Positions 25,952 to 35,932 are shown, counted from the stretch's first letter. The stretch: DNA of 64,000 nucleotides from Verrucomicrobiales bacterium (GCA_029213065.1 JARGPH010000029.1:16185-80184), one strand, 5' to 3'. Notes: generated by a model from the letters alone, not told the origin. Numbers and translations are program-made.

Positions 25952-28900
25952 TCACCTTGCCGCGGGGATGAGTGATGTGCTGATCTCCTTCCACTGGTCA
26001 CTTTTGGCGGGCCTGGACCATTTTTCATAGAGTTGTGCGAGGCTGTCGCTGATGCGGTATCGCATTCGGGTGGCAAACTCCGGATGCATTTTCTCCGTAG
26101 TGTTATCACTCTGAAACTGATTCCAGTCCGAGAGGAGAATGTTCTCCGCCTCGTCGAATTGTTCGAGCCCGATGAAGCATCGTGCTCTTGATATTCTCCA
26201 GGGAGTGTTCTGGGGATTGCGGGGGCCTTTGTCTTTGAGAAATTCATCAATCCTCGAAAGTGCTTCCTCATGCTCTCCGCAGCCGATGAGGCAGTCAACA
26301 GATCTGATGCGCTGATAAAGGGTCGCCGCGTGATTTTCACCGAAGATTTTAACGAAGGAATGCCACTGCTTTTCGTGGATGCGTGAGAGTGCCCGCGGGT
26401 CCTTCTGTTTCCTTGCGAATGCGGTCAGGATTCTGGAGCAGCGGTCCATTTGCTGTTCGTCTTTGCCCTTGTTTTTAATGTGGATCGCGATCACTTCCGT
26501 TGCAATCCGGTTGGCCGCTTCGTAGTTTTCGCCTGCTTGGAGATGTTCAGCGAGGTTGAGTGCGATTTCGAGAACGGGACCGTTGCGCCAGGTGTGCGCC
26601 TCACCAAAAAGCGGCGGAGTGAGAATCTTCGAGGCAATCTCCAGTTTCTCACTCTCGATACAACGCTGGGCATAGCGATTCCCGCGGGTCAGGGCAATCG
26701 GGTGTTCCGCGCCGTATTGCGTAACGCTCTTGCGGTAGGCTTTTTCGAGAAGGATGATTCCGTCGTCGTGTTCCCCCGAATTCCAGAGAAGCTCTCCCAA
26801 CCAGAAGATTTTTCCGGGATCCTGATTTTCGTTCATTGAAATGGCTTTGGCCCCGTTTCCGGTTGAAATCAGGGTCATCATCGCGGCGACTTTCTGTTTC
26901 TGCGCGGTGGTCAGTTTGAGTCGTTGCGCCCACTGGAGGAGGCTCTCGACGTTTTTCTCGAAAAGGGGATCGATCGATTCGCGGTTGAGGGCGGTGAACT
27001 GGCAAATCATCGCCGAGGTCATGGGCATTCCCCGCTGTTCATAAACGCCCGCAAGGTAGCGCGCTGAATCGGTCGTGTTGGAGTGAAAGGAGCCGTAAAA
27101 GTCGTGACAGTGCAGGAAGAGTTGCTCCGCTGCCGCGGTCGCTTCTTCGAGACGGTCCGTTCGACGGAGCGATGCAAGGAGAAAGCTCATTGGCCAGTAG
27201 TGACCTTTGTGGCGGAATCGTCCTTCGAAGAAGTGGCGGTTCAGATCCTCATTCCAGAACTGAAAAGCGGATTCATGATTCCCGCTTCCCGTTGCGTGCT
27301 GAGCGAGAACAGCGAGATAAGACTGTCTCTCCATCCCCGGGAAACGCTCCGGATTGTGGAGCACTTCTTTCAGGGTGTCTTCAACCTCATTGAGATAGTC
27401 CGTGCGTTGTTCGTCATTTGAATAAGCTGCCTCGAGAAGATTTCGACAATGATTGAGGCGAGCTTTGTGCACCTGTGAGTCGTCTTCGCCAAGGGATTCA
27501 CTCAAGGTTTTCCAGTTGTCCCGCGATGCGAGAAGTGCTTTCTCGGCCCTTCCTGATGCCCGGTTGGCTCCATTGAGGAGGAAGGTAAGTCTTTGCACCA
27601 TCTTGGTGTTTTCCGGTAACTCTTTCGCGGAATTCAGGGCTTTCTCGAAAACGCCGGCGGCGAGGTCGGGGCGTCCGAGATCGTTGTAGGTCGTTGCGAT
27701 GGCCTCCTCGATTCGGGCCCGGATAACGGGTTGGGAGGAAAATTCCAGGGTGACTTTGGATTCCGCTTCCCGGAGCACGTCGAGAGCCAGCATCTCCGCG
27801 CCTCCATTTTGGGGTGAAGCCTGGCGGAAAGCCTCGAAAAGAAAATCAGGAACCGCATCGGCATCGGCGAGACGGGCCTGAGCGAGTTCTTCCGCTTCTG
27901 TTGCCTCGATCGCCCATTTGACGCTCACGGAGGTGGCGATGAGGAGGATGCAGAAAATGCTGAGGGCGGAAAAAACGAGAGCCTTGTGTTTGCGGGCGAA
28001 TTTTCTGGCGCGATAGACACGTGAGGGGGGACGGGCCAATACCGGTTCCCCGTCCAGATAGCGTTGAAGATCGTCGGCGAGGAGGCCGGCCGAGTCATAG
28101 CGTCGCGAAGGGGCTTTTTCGATGCAGCGGAGCGCGATCCAGTCGAGTTCGTCACGCAATTTTTTCGGCCAGCGTTCGAAGGTGGTACTGTGATTAGCCG
28201 CTTCGCCCTCGCGGTCTTTGCCTGAGGAGGTTTGCACCCGGATCGAGGGGCGTTCCGCTTCGTGCTCCCGAATCAGCCGGAGAAGGTTTTCGATGTTCAG
28301 TTCGGCAATGGCCGCTGCAGCGAGCGGCGGATCCCCTGTCAGCAATTCATAGAGGACGGTTCCGAGACCGAAAACATCCGAGCGGGTTTCCACTTCTCCT
28401 CCCTCGGCCTGCTCAGGGCTCATGTATTGGGGGGTGCCGAGCACCTGCCCGTCGAGAGTGAGGAGGGTGTCGCCCGGCCATTTTTCCTCCAGTGTCTTCG
28501 CAATGCCGAAATCGATCAGTTTCGGAACGAAATTTCCCTCGCGGTCCACTGAAACGAGAATGTTATCCGGTTTGAGATCGCGATGAATGATTCCGTGCCG
28601 ATGAGCGTGCTCAACCGCGCGGGCGACCCCGAGCATGAGAAGAAGTCGTGCGCGGATGCTGAGCTGACGGGCATCGCAAAATTCGACGATGGGTTCGCCG
28701 GACACAATCTCCATGGCGAAGAAGGGTTCCCCGGATTCAGTTTCGCCCACCTCGTAGAGGCGGACGATGTTGGGGTGGCTCATGATCGCGAGGGTGCGAC
28801 TTTCGGCGCGAAATCTTTCGACGAGAGCGGAGTCGAGGGTTCCGGGGCGAACGATTTTGAGGGCGACATCGCGTTCGACCGGGTATTCCTGACGCGCGGC

Positions 28901-29143
28901 CCACACTTCCCCCATGCCGCCTTTTCCGAGAGCTTCTCTGAGCCTGTAGGGGCCGATCAGCTGAAACTGGATCCCTGTCCTGTCGCGAACCACCTTCGCT
29001 TTTCCGTCGGGTCGAAAATACTTTTCCTGAGATGCGGCGGTGTCCTCTGGAGTGGCGGACCCGAGGATGCATTTTGGACACAAACCTCCCGCGACGCTTT
29101 CTGATAACACGTAGCCGCAGGTGGGGCACAGGGCGTTTTCCAT
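25952..29143 (-). CDS. Zinc-ribbon Hanks-type Ser/Thr kinase with TM segment and TPR-like C-terminus
   Basis: The product is 1063 residues from the ATG at 29143. The zinc ribbon comprises Cys6, Cys9, Cys22 and Cys25. The kinase domain (about 65-335) has GKGGMGEVWAA, ATP-binding Lys96, HRDLKPDN with catalytic Asp189, DFGIAKT and SPEQ. One transmembrane helix lies near residue 415. The outer part of about 630 residues is helical, with TPR-like repeats (e.g. GRPDLAAGVFEKALNSA). It is likely a membrane-bound sensor kinase; its target is unknown. An upstream in-frame start at 29242 adds 33 residues with no family match. Confidence 0.92.
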   Translation of the reverse strand: MENALCPTCGYVLSESVAGGLCPKCILGSATPEDTAASQEKYFRPDGKAKVVRDRTGIQFQLIGPYRLREALGKGGMGEVWAARQEYPVERDVALKIVRPGTLDSALVERFRAESRTLAIMSHPNIVRLYEVGETESGEPFFAMEIVSGEPIVEFCDARQLSIRARLLLMLGVARAVEHAHRHGIIHRDLKPDNILVSVDREGNFVPKLIDFGIAKTLEEKWPGDTLLTLDGQVLGTPQYMSPEQAEGGEVETRSDVFGLGTVLYELLTGDPPLAAAAIAELNIENLLRLIREHEAERPSIRVQTSSGKDREGEAANHSTTFERWPKKLRDELDWIALRCIEKAPSRRYDSAGLLADDLQRYLDGEPVLARPPSRVYRARKFARKHKALVFSALSIFCILLIATSVSVKWAIEATEAEELAQARLADADAVPDFLFEAFRQASPQNGGAEMLALDVLREAESKVTLEFSSQPVIRARIEEAIATTYNDLGRPDLAAGVFEKALNSAKELPENTKMVQRLTFLLNGANRASGRAEKALLASRDNWKTLSESLGEDDSQVHKARLNHCRNLLEAAYSNDEQRTDYLNEVEDTLKEVLHNPERFPGMERQSYLAVLAQHATGSGNHESAFQFWNEDLNRHFFEGRFRHKGHYWPMSFLLASLRRTDRLEEATAAAEQLFLHCHDFYGSFHSNTTDSARYLAGVYEQRGMPMTSAMICQFTALNRESIDPLFEKNVESLLQWAQRLKLTTAQKQKVAAMMTLISTGNGAKAISMNENQDPGKIFWLGELLWNSGEHDDGIILLEKAYRKSVTQYGAEHPIALTRGNRYAQRCIESEKLEIASKILTPPLFGEAHTWRNGPVLEIALNLAEHLQAGENYEAANRIATEVIAIHIKNKGKDEQQMDRCSRILTAFARKQKDPRALSRIHEKQWHSFVKIFGENHAATLYQRIRSVDCLIGCGEHEEALSRIDEFLKDKGPRNPQNTPWRISRARCFIGLEQFDEAENILLSDWNQFQSDNTTEKMHPEFATRMRYRISDSLAQLYEKWSRPAKSDQWKEISTSLIPAAR

Positions 29144-29242
29144 ATAGATAATGTTATTCGTGCAATTGCCGGATAAGTAAATCCCGAAACAGGCAAAAAA
29201 ATTCCGGGCCTCCGGGGTTTCACTGTGCCTGATCCGCGGCAT

Positions 29243-29277
29243 AAAAAAGCCGCTCCCGTTTTCGGAGAGCGGCTTTT
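29243..29277 (-). terminator. Terminator of the YHS-like Cys-rich gene
   Basis: The stem GCCGCTC (29249-29255) with GAGCGGC (29267-29273) is extended by A/T pairs and an inner CCG/CGG stem. The six A on the + strand (29243-29248) give a U-run on the minus strand. Confidence 0.85.
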
Positions 29278-29313
29278 CGTAAGAGAGTATTGAAATATCC
29301 CCGAAAGGAAACT

Positions 29314-29676
29314 TTACTCGACTTCACCGAGATACTTTAAGGGATCTGCGGTAACCTTCTTTTTGCAACCGCCGCAACAGACCGCGATTTTTACGGTAGC
29401 AGTTGCTTCGGGATCGAGATCCTTACCGGAAAAGGCGCACTTGCCCTCTTCGGCGGAGGCGAGCTTTTCGGCATACTTGGCAGGATCCTTCTCGAATTTT
29501 GCGACGCATTTGTCACAGCAGAAGGTCGCGGTGTAGTCAACAGACTTGGAGCCATCAGCATCTTTACCTTTTACAGGGCAAACGTCATTGATGGGCTTGG
29601 CTTCATCGGCATGGATGGGGGCGGTAAAGGTAAACGCGGCTACGGCAGCGACTAGAAAAATAGAAAAGAGTTTCAT
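29314..29676 (-). CDS. Exported protein with two YHS/TRASH-like Cys clusters
   Basis: The product is 120 residues with a signal peptide (cut after HADE or nearby). Two related modules follow. The first has Cys33 (CPV), then CCDKC (53-57) and KFEKDPAKY. The second has Cys80, CCGGC (100-104) and DPLKYLGEVE. The CPV...CC..C...DPxKY pattern is that of YHS-like metal-binding domains, so periplasmic binding of copper or another soft metal is likely. It ends at its own terminator. Another exported Cys/His-rich protein is encoded just upstream on the same strand. Confidence 0.72.
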   Translation of the reverse strand: MKLFSIFLVAAVAAFTFTAPIHADEAKPINDVCPVKGKDADGSKSVDYTATFCCDKCVAKFEKDPAKYAEKLASAEEGKCAFSGKDLDPEATATVKIAVCCGGCKKKVTADPLKYLGEVE

Positions 29677-29845
29677 AATGTATATTTGTTAGTAAATGTG
29701 TTTAAAGAATAGTATGGTTTTCGGTCGATCTCCCTTTGATCCCGGACGCGTGCGATTCGAAATCGGCTCGGTTGCCGCACGAAGGCCAAAGAGCGGTCAT
29801 CAACGTTTCCGATCAACCGGGGAAACGTTGTTTCGGGATCGGGTA

Positions 29846-30214
29846 TCAGATCAGGAAAACTCCGTAAACCTCGGAGAAGGGCCGGGGAGGAGGTTTTAAC
29901 TCGTGGATCACGTTGTATGCCGGCGATTGTATGAGTGACACTCGAAGCGCGTCGAAGAGATTGATTTCGATGAATTGATCGAATCCATGCCATTCGGGAG
30001 GGTCCACGGAAAAATCACCCTTTACCGGTGAAGTTGCGGCCATAGGCATTTCCTGATCACAATGAGGGCAGGGGGCCGGTTCTTCAGTTTCCGGGACGTG
30101 ACAGCAGGATGGTTTCGCTGATTCTTTCTCCGTGTTGGCTCCGAAACAAAGGCACAAAGGAGACATCGCCACCTGAAGGCAGATCATCAAAAAGATGGCG
30201 ATTGTGGGTTTCAT
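29846..30214 (-). CDS. Exported Cys/His-rich small protein, function unknown
   Basis: The product is 122 residues from the ATG at 30214. The hydrophobic N-terminus (residues 3-25) includes CLC and acts as signal or anchor. The motifs SCCH (37-39) and CPHC (49-52) suggest metal binding. The rest is acidic, with a Pro-rich end (ELKPPPRPF). I do not recognise the family. The gene lies 169 bases upstream of the YHS-like gene on the same strand, and both products look made for binding a metal outside the cytoplasm. Confidence 0.6.
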   Translation of the reverse strand: MKPTIAIFLMICLQVAMSPLCLCFGANTEKESAKPSCCHVPETEEPAPCPHCDQEMPMAATSPVKGDFSVDPPEWHGFDQFIEINLFDALRVSLIQSPAYNVIHELKPPPRPFSEVYGVFLI

Positions 30215-30311
30215 GCGGTTGGAATTCTCCTTGATTTGAGTTTTCAGGTCAAGAGTTTCGGAAGGATTTCCAAGGGTCTCAGACCGTTCTCCGGTGGGGC
30301 CGTTCAATTTT

Positions 30312-30725
30312 TCAGGAAGGGGGCGTTTCGTGGTTCCGGCAGAGTGCGGACCAGGTTCCTGTATCTTCATCCGGGCCGGGGTCGTCCAGTGCCGACACGA
30401 GGATGACACGGTTGTCTATAACCTCAAACAATGCCTCCTGACAGAATTGGCGGGCGAGGGCCAATGCGTTACTGCGGGCGCAGACGATTCCATAGCCGGG
30501 TTCTATGTGTGAGAAGTCGGGGCTCCCTCCGGTTACGGGAAAAAACTCGTATCTGCGGTCCTCGATCTCGGATCTGAGGGATTCGTCAGCCCGTTGGTTG
30601 GCTGAATCGTCAATGGTGACGCCGTCGGGATTCCAGGCAGTAATGATATAAAAGTGTCGCGGCACCTCCCGGCGTTCACACTGGAAGCGGACGTTGCGGT
30701 ATTCGGTTTTCAATTCAGTGGGCAT
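30312..30725 (-). CDS. DUF3293 domain protein
   Basis: The product is 137 residues with no signal peptide. The pattern FYIITAWNPDG, NQRADESLRSEI, FFPVTGGSP and PGYGIVCARSNALALARQF is that of DUF3293, a small cytoplasmic family of unknown function. Its start overlaps the region upstream of the divergent MFS gene. Confidence 0.78.
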   Translation of the reverse strand: MPTELKTEYRNVRFQCERREVPRHFYIITAWNPDGVTIDDSANQRADESLRSEIEDRRYEFFPVTGGSPDFSHIEPGYGIVCARSNALALARQFCQEALFEVIDNRVILVSALDDPGPDEDTGTWSALCRNHETPPS

Positions 30726-30765
30726 GGTAGAGTCGGTTCCACCTCAAGGTAACCCCGGGTCTGAA

Positions 30766-32007
30766 ATGCGGAGTGGAATTTATCCGCTTCATTGCGCAGA
30801 GTGCGGTCTTGTGACTATCGCCTCACGTTTGCCATCATTTCGCCATGTTCTCCTGATCAGCGGGCTTCTTCTGATCGCGGTGAACCTGCGTCCGGCCATT
30901 ACCGGAATCGCCCCGTTGGCTGAGCGAATGCAGGGAGATGGGCTCAGTGCTCAGGCTGTGGGGATGCAAACCACGATTCCGTTGGTCCTTTTCGGGCTGG
31001 CCGGATTGTTTGTCGGCGCATTGGGCAACCGCTTCGGCTTCGCCCGCGCGCTTGGTGCGGGGCTTGTCATTTTGTCAGCGGGGTGTTTTCTTCGACCATG
31101 GGATTTCACTGGAACCGGCCTTGAGCGGATTGTCGGGTCGATCCTCATCGGGATTGGGATTGCCTTTGGAAACGTACTTCTTCCCGGGCTCGTGAAGAGT
31201 CGCTTTCCGAATCATGTCGGGTCGATGACGAGCCTCTACTCCACGGCGATGAATCTGGGAGCGATGTTTGGGATTGCTTTGGCGGTGCCTTTGGCTAATT
31301 CGCTTTCGGGAGGTTGGCGCGGGTCACTGAATGCATGGGGTTTTACCGCGTTGATTCCACTGCTTATCTGGCTCCCGCAACTGCTGCAGAAACCCCGGGT
31401 TCATACCGAGGGCAATCCATTCGCAGGGATAATCAAATTGCTGCGAAGCGCCCGGGCATGGCAGGTCACGGCGCTGATGGGACTGCAATCCCTCCTTTTC
31501 TATTCCAGCGTTGCGTGGTTGCCCACCATTTTGCAGGTGCGGGGAATGAGCGAGGCGGCTGCTTCGGCCTGGCCTGCTGCGATGCAGCTTAGCGGTTGTG
31601 CGGCGAGCATCATCATTCCAACTCTCGCGGGGCGGGCGCGGTCTCAGACTGGTTGGACTGTGGCTTGTGCCGCGATGTCGGTGCTTGGAATTGCTGGAAT
31701 TCTCTGGCTGCCGCTATTCTGGGTCGGAGGTGCCACGATTTTGATGGGGCTCGGTCTGAATGCCGGGTTCGGGGTGTGTTTGCTCCTCATCGCGTTGCGC
31801 AGTAGCAGTGCCGAAACGGCTGGGTACCTGTCTTCGATGGCGCAAACCGTCGGCTATCTCGTTGCCGCACCCTTTCCGTGGTTCATCAGTTGGCTGAGCA
31901 CAACGACGGATAGCTGGATGATTGGCTACGGGTTCCTCCTCATTCCCGCCGTTTTCGTTGGTGTGGCCGGAGCCCTCGCGGGGCGGAGCGGTGTCGTTGA
32001 TCCTTGA
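30766..32007 (+). CDS. CynX/NimT-type MFS transporter
   Basis: The product is 413 residues with about 12 transmembrane helices. LRPAITGIAPL in the first helices and GLFVGALGNRFG (motif A-like loop) are typical of the cyanate/nitroimidazole-type MFS branch, which exports or takes up small organic ions or drugs. The start is uncertain: ATG 30766 is used here, a GTG at 30811 would begin right before the first helix, and 30694 would overlap the divergent DUF3293 gene. It converges with the metallophosphoesterase gene with six bases between. Confidence 0.85.
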   Translation: MRSGIYPLHCAECGLVTIASRLPSFRHVLLISGLLLIAVNLRPAITGIAPLAERMQGDGLSAQAVGMQTTIPLVLFGLAGLFVGALGNRFGFARALGAGLVILSAGCFLRPWDFTGTGLERIVGSILIGIGIAFGNVLLPGLVKSRFPNHVGSMTSLYSTAMNLGAMFGIALAVPLANSLSGGWRGSLNAWGFTALIPLLIWLPQLLQKPRVHTEGNPFAGIIKLLRSARAWQVTALMGLQSLLFYSSVAWLPTILQVRGMSEAAASAWPAAMQLSGCAASIIIPTLAGRARSQTGWTVACAAMSVLGIAGILWLPLFWVGGATILMGLGLNAGFGVCLLLIALRSSSAETAGYLSSMAQTVGYLVAAPFPWFISWLSTTTDSWMIGYGFLLIPAVFVGVAGALAGRSGVVDP

Positions 32008-32013
32008 GTTGCT

Positions 32014-33063
32014 TCAAGGCGTCATCTCGTAATCCAGCGAGAATTGATGCTGATCCCGATCCGGAACAATCTTTGTGGATTCGCACAATTTGCCTTTGAT
32101 AGGGTCCCAGGTGCGAACTTCGATGAGGTTGTCTTCGGGGATAAATCGCATCACCCGCAAGCCGTCTGCTCCGTAATCGGAGATGAGTTCGTGAACGGTG
32201 TTGCCGTGATCGCCGGTTGATTCGAGCCGGAATGCCTGGGTGCGACTCTGATCGCCGGAACAGATCATGAAGAGGTTTCTGTGCTTGCGGAAACATTTGT
32301 CCCACATTTGCTGAGAAGTGTTCCCGCGCGCACCATGCATTTTCTTCCAGGTCATGCGACCTTTCGGGAGGGAGAAAAACTCGTCGTTTGTCTTTGGTTT
32401 TTCACGCGGGCCGAGGTCCATGTGGGTCGTGACCATGGCGCGACAATCCTCATATTCTTCCAAAATGGAGTCAGCCCACGCGAGAACATCGTCCGGTGCG
32501 TTGCATTCCAGATGGAGACAAACAAACTTGAGGCCATCCGCTTCGAAGAGTTGAGCGCTGTTTGCGTTGTTTCCTGAGATGACGGGAGTTCCTTCCGGTT
32601 TTTCAAAACATCCGGCATACCAGTCGAATCCCTCAAACCGTGATTTCGGGAAGACCTTCTGAAACAGGGTCGAATCCCCCGAGGACTTCATGTCGTGATT
32701 TCCGACCGAGATGCCGTAGGGAATCTTGCCGTGCAGTTTGTTCATCATCGCACCGGCAAGTGCCCACTGCTCCGGATTGTTTTTATCAACGATATCACCG
32801 ACATGACTAACGAAAGCGATTCGCTGGCGGTCGAGGTTTTCCACGATCCAATCGGTCCAGCGATCGAAAACCGGGTTCGTCAGCGGGTCGGTGCTTTCAG
32901 GTGTCATCTTGGTCCCGACGCCGAGATAGTGCTGCGTATCGGAGATGACGACGATGGTGAACGAGCCCTCCGGGGCGGATTCCAGCTCCTCTGCGTTGAT
33001 CTCTGTGGCGATCATCGTGAACAGTAACACAGAGATCGCGACCGAGAGTTCTTTGAGTTTCAT
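32014..33063 (-). CDS. Exported calcineurin-like metallophosphoesterase
   Basis: The product is 349 residues from the ATG at 33063. A signal peptide precedes FTIVVISDTQHY. The metal-site blocks are SDTQ, HVGDIVDKNN, SVGNHD, HLECN and TTHMD. The first block has Gln where many families have His, as in other secreted bacterial members. The substrate is a phosphoester of unknown kind. It is downstream of a beta-helix protein gene on the same strand, 78 bases apart, and both are exported. Confidence 0.88.
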   Translation of the reverse strand: MKLKELSVAISVLLFTMIATEINAEELESAPEGSFTIVVISDTQHYLGVGTKMTPESTDPLTNPVFDRWTDWIVENLDRQRIAFVSHVGDIVDKNNPEQWALAGAMMNKLHGKIPYGISVGNHDMKSSGDSTLFQKVFPKSRFEGFDWYAGCFEKPEGTPVISGNNANSAQLFEADGLKFVCLHLECNAPDDVLAWADSILEEYEDCRAMVTTHMDLGPREKPKTNDEFFSLPKGRMTWKKMHGARGNTSQQMWDKCFRKHRNLFMICSGDQSRTQAFRLESTGDHGNTVHELISDYGADGLRVMRFIPEDNLIEVRTWDPIKGKLCESTKIVPDRDQHQFSLDYEMTP

Positions 33064-33141
33064 GGGCGAAAGATAGTTCGGATGGCCGGGAAGTGGCAGA
33101 CGGCATAGCGCCCTTTTGAAATGTCGGAGCGTGTCGGACAC

Positions 33142-35355
33142 CTATTTCGGAAGGGAGGTTCGATGCTCATCAGTGAACAATCCGATCTTATCGAATGGAA
33201 TTGTTTCGAATCCGGAAACTTCCTCGAGGAGGCGCGCGTCTGATTTGAGCAGAAAATTCGATTTCTCCCTGTCAACAAATCCAAGTTCGACTGGATCGTC
33301 TTTGGTTCCGGCGAGGTTCTTGAATCCTTTTATATCCGCTGCGGTGGATTTGGGAGCATCGCCGTTCGAATTGACCGCGAGGTTGTCGGCGATATCGAGT
33401 TTATCGACGAGCTTTTTGACGCTTTCATTGAAGCTGAGGACCTGCTTACCGGAGTCGATGAAAACATTGCGAACGATTCGGTTGTGGAGCGGTTCACGCG
33501 GGGAATCGTCCATGATTTTGGCGAGGCTGGGATAGCGCGTGCTCCATGGAGGATTGGTGTAGTCCAGTTTCTCGGCTTTCTTGATCAGGTTCCAGCCGGC
33601 GTATTCAGGATTGTTCCATTGCTTCCAGGTCATCCCTCTTGAATCAATGTGGAGTCCGATCGGGCAATCGATCACGAGGTTGTTGATCACGGCATTGTCG
33701 CGTCCCCCGCCTATCATGATGGCGCGTCCCGCTTTGTAGAAAATGTTTTGCTCGATGGTGTCGCCGCTGTCGCAGTCATCGAGATAGACGCCCATCGTAT
33801 TGACGTGCTTTTCATTCCCGCCTCCGAGGTGGTGAACGTAATTCTGGCGCAGGTGGTTTCCCTGACTGGTCCAGTCGCGTCCCGTGTAGAAGGCTCCGGA
33901 GTCGCCCGTTTCCATAACAACGCGATAAATCTCATTTCGCTCAAAGAGGTGGTCGTTACCACTGTAGAGTATCGCATTGTGAGGGGCGTCGTGGATGCTG
34001 TTATTCCTCACGATTTGCCCGACTCCGGAGACACCAATCCCGGGAGCGTAGGTGCGCTGAAACAGGCCGTAGTCATGGATGTGATTGTTGATCACGAGAT
34101 TTTTGCCGGGTGTCAGGGTTTTTCTGTCTCCTCCGCTGACGATGATTCCCGAAGTTCCGAGATTGAAGAGATCGGAGGAGCGAATCGTGTTTTCAGTCCC
34201 GTTGCTGATCGTCACTCCTGTGTTGGCAAGGTTGGCGACAGTGCACCCGGCGATCTCGATTCCGGTGGTCTTTTCGAGGATGATTCCTCTTTCGTGACCG
34301 TATTCGAATCGCAGTCCCTCGAACTTGATGTGTTCCGCCCCGCTGATTTTTACGAGAGGGGCGTTGAGCGTCCCGAGGACAATTTCGGATTCCTCCCAGT
34401 TCGACCCGGGATGGAAATAGAGAAGTTTTTTGGCTCGATCCAGATACCACTCTTCCGGGGCATCCAGCTCATCAAGTGTGTTCAGTGCGAAGAAACGACG
34501 CTCTTTTCCTCCCCAGGTTCCGTTCGATATTCCGTAGGAATGAGTTGCTCCCAGCGAGATGATTTTTTTGGCCGGGTCGTAGCTTTTGATTTGAATGACT
34601 TCAGAGCTCCAGTCGTGAGTCCAGTAACCAAAGAGCCAAACGCCGTCTTTCAGGTTCCATCGTGTCGGTCGGGGATCATCAAATTCGAATGACCCGGGGC
34701 GCGATTTACGACGAGCCGGATCATCCGATGTCGGGTCTGCCATTCCGGAGTCGATCGCTTTGGTGAAGCGGGCCCATCCATCGGGCCCGGCATCGAGATT
34801 GGGCCAGCGCGCAAGGGGCATCGGCTCGGCGTTCACATACAGCCAGGGTGCCGCAGGCTTGCCGCGGTATGAGGGGGTGAAGGAAGGGAAGTTCGCGGGG
34901 TGCAGCGCGGAGAGATCCGCGACAAGAACTTTGCTTTGGGCTTCTTTGCTCAGGCGGGAGAGGACTGCGGAGTCTGTGATCTTTTTGAAATCTGTCGGCT
35001 TAAGACGAATGCCCCCCTCGAAGCGAGATTCCCCGGGCTGTTCCGCGCGATATACGACGGGGGATTCCGCCGTTCCGCTGTCCTCAGCGGTGAGCGTGAA
35101 AGTGGAATCAAGCTGATAGGTTCCTGTGCCAATCCTGACGATGAATTTTTCCGCAGCGGCTTCCGGTTGAGCCTTCCTGAAGGCGCGAATCGCGTCGCGG
35201 GCTTCTTTCAGGGAAAGGAAGGGGGCGTCTTTGCTGCCGTCCCCTCCTTTATCTCCTTGAGACGCGACATAGAGAGTCTGATCTCCGCAAGCCAGAGAGA
35301 TTGCAGAGATCAGAGCTAAGGTTGCCACTAACACTTTTTTATTCATACGATTCAT
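33142..35355 (-). CDS. Exported right-handed beta-helix protein (GH141-like or lyase-like)
   Basis: The product is 737 residues. A signal peptide is followed by LYVASQGDKGGDGSKDAPFLSLKEA-type DUF1565 start, then a long run of parallel beta-helix rungs (residues 340-600; IAGCTVANLANTGVTIS, NNHIHDYG, RNNSIHDAP). The order and motifs recall GH141-type glycan-active enzymes, but catalytic residues cannot be assigned by eye. It probably binds or cleaves an external polysaccharide. A second ATG nine bases on (35346) is an equally good start. It is followed by the metallophosphoesterase gene. Confidence 0.82.
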   Translation of the reverse strand: MNRMNKKVLVATLALISAISLACGDQTLYVASQGDKGGDGSKDAPFLSLKEARDAIRAFRKAQPEAAAEKFIVRIGTGTYQLDSTFTLTAEDSGTAESPVVYRAEQPGESRFEGGIRLKPTDFKKITDSAVLSRLSKEAQSKVLVADLSALHPANFPSFTPSYRGKPAAPWLYVNAEPMPLARWPNLDAGPDGWARFTKAIDSGMADPTSDDPARRKSRPGSFEFDDPRPTRWNLKDGVWLFGYWTHDWSSEVIQIKSYDPAKKIISLGATHSYGISNGTWGGKERRFFALNTLDELDAPEEWYLDRAKKLLYFHPGSNWEESEIVLGTLNAPLVKISGAEHIKFEGLRFEYGHERGIILEKTTGIEIAGCTVANLANTGVTISNGTENTIRSSDLFNLGTSGIIVSGGDRKTLTPGKNLVINNHIHDYGLFQRTYAPGIGVSGVGQIVRNNSIHDAPHNAILYSGNDHLFERNEIYRVVMETGDSGAFYTGRDWTSQGNHLRQNYVHHLGGGNEKHVNTMGVYLDDCDSGDTIEQNIFYKAGRAIMIGGGRDNAVINNLVIDCPIGLHIDSRGMTWKQWNNPEYAGWNLIKKAEKLDYTNPPWSTRYPSLAKIMDDSPREPLHNRIVRNVFIDSGKQVLSFNESVKKLVDKLDIADNLAVNSNGDAPKSTAADIKGFKNLAGTKDDPVELGFVDREKSNFLLKSDARLLEEVSGFETIPFDKIGLFTDEHRTSLPK

Positions 35356-35419
35356 TATCGCATTCTCTTGGAAATGCCAGAATCGCTTCCTGAAAACCCT
35401 GATTACGGCAGAGCGGTTT

Positions 35420-35830
35420 TCAGCAGCCTTCGCCTCCTGCGGGAGGGTTGTGCAGACCGATCATGTTTCCTTCAGAGTCGATCACCAGTGCGATGTCGCC
35501 ATATTCGCCGATGGAAAACTTTGATTTTACGACGTTTCCTCCGGCGTCGGCGACACGGCTTTCCTCGTCAGCGCAATCGGCGCAGAAAAAGTAGACCAGG
35601 GTTCCGCCTCCGCCGGGCGTAACGCCTTCCATTTTGGCGAGTGCCCCGCAGCAGCCGGGACCGGCGGGCTCCCCCGGAAACATCAGCATTTCAAGTTCAC
35701 CCAGTTCATTGTTAGGGGCGGGGAGTGCCTCGAACTGAATGCCGAGGACGGTCTCGTAGAATTTTCTGGCACGGTCCATGTCTGCGACATAGATCTCGAA
35801 CCAGCCAACTGGATTTCTTTGGTTACTCAT
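35420..35830 (-). CDS. VOC family (glyoxalase/bleomycin-resistance fold) protein
   Basis: The product is 136 residues from the ATG at 35830. The paired beta-alpha-beta-beta-beta modules show GWFEIYVADMDRARKFYETVLGI, and later VIDSEGNMIGLHNP. The substrate is unknown; family members detoxify or isomerise small molecules. It has no signal peptide, unlike its neighbours. Confidence 0.85.
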   Translation of the reverse strand: MSNQRNPVGWFEIYVADMDRARKFYETVLGIQFEALPAPNNELGELEMLMFPGEPAGPGCCGALAKMEGVTPGGGGTLVYFFCADCADEESRVADAGGNVVKSKFSIGEYGDIALVIDSEGNMIGLHNPPAGGEGC

Positions 35831-35899
35831 AGGATATCGGTTTGGTAAGGTCAGCCATTGTCGCAACCGTGATCGGAATATTCAACAGTGGAGGCGACC

Positions 35900-35932
35900 C
35901 AACCCTGTTGAGTCGTTGACCTGACAGGGTTG
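35900..35932. repeat. Short intergenic repeat, copy A (inverted arms)
   Basis: Arms CAACCCTGT (35900-35908) and ACAGGGTTG (35924-35932) are perfect inverted repeats with a 15-base loop. The first 16 bases match copy B (58353-58368) at 15 of 16 positions. It lies downstream of the PIG-L gene. Confidence 0.45.
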
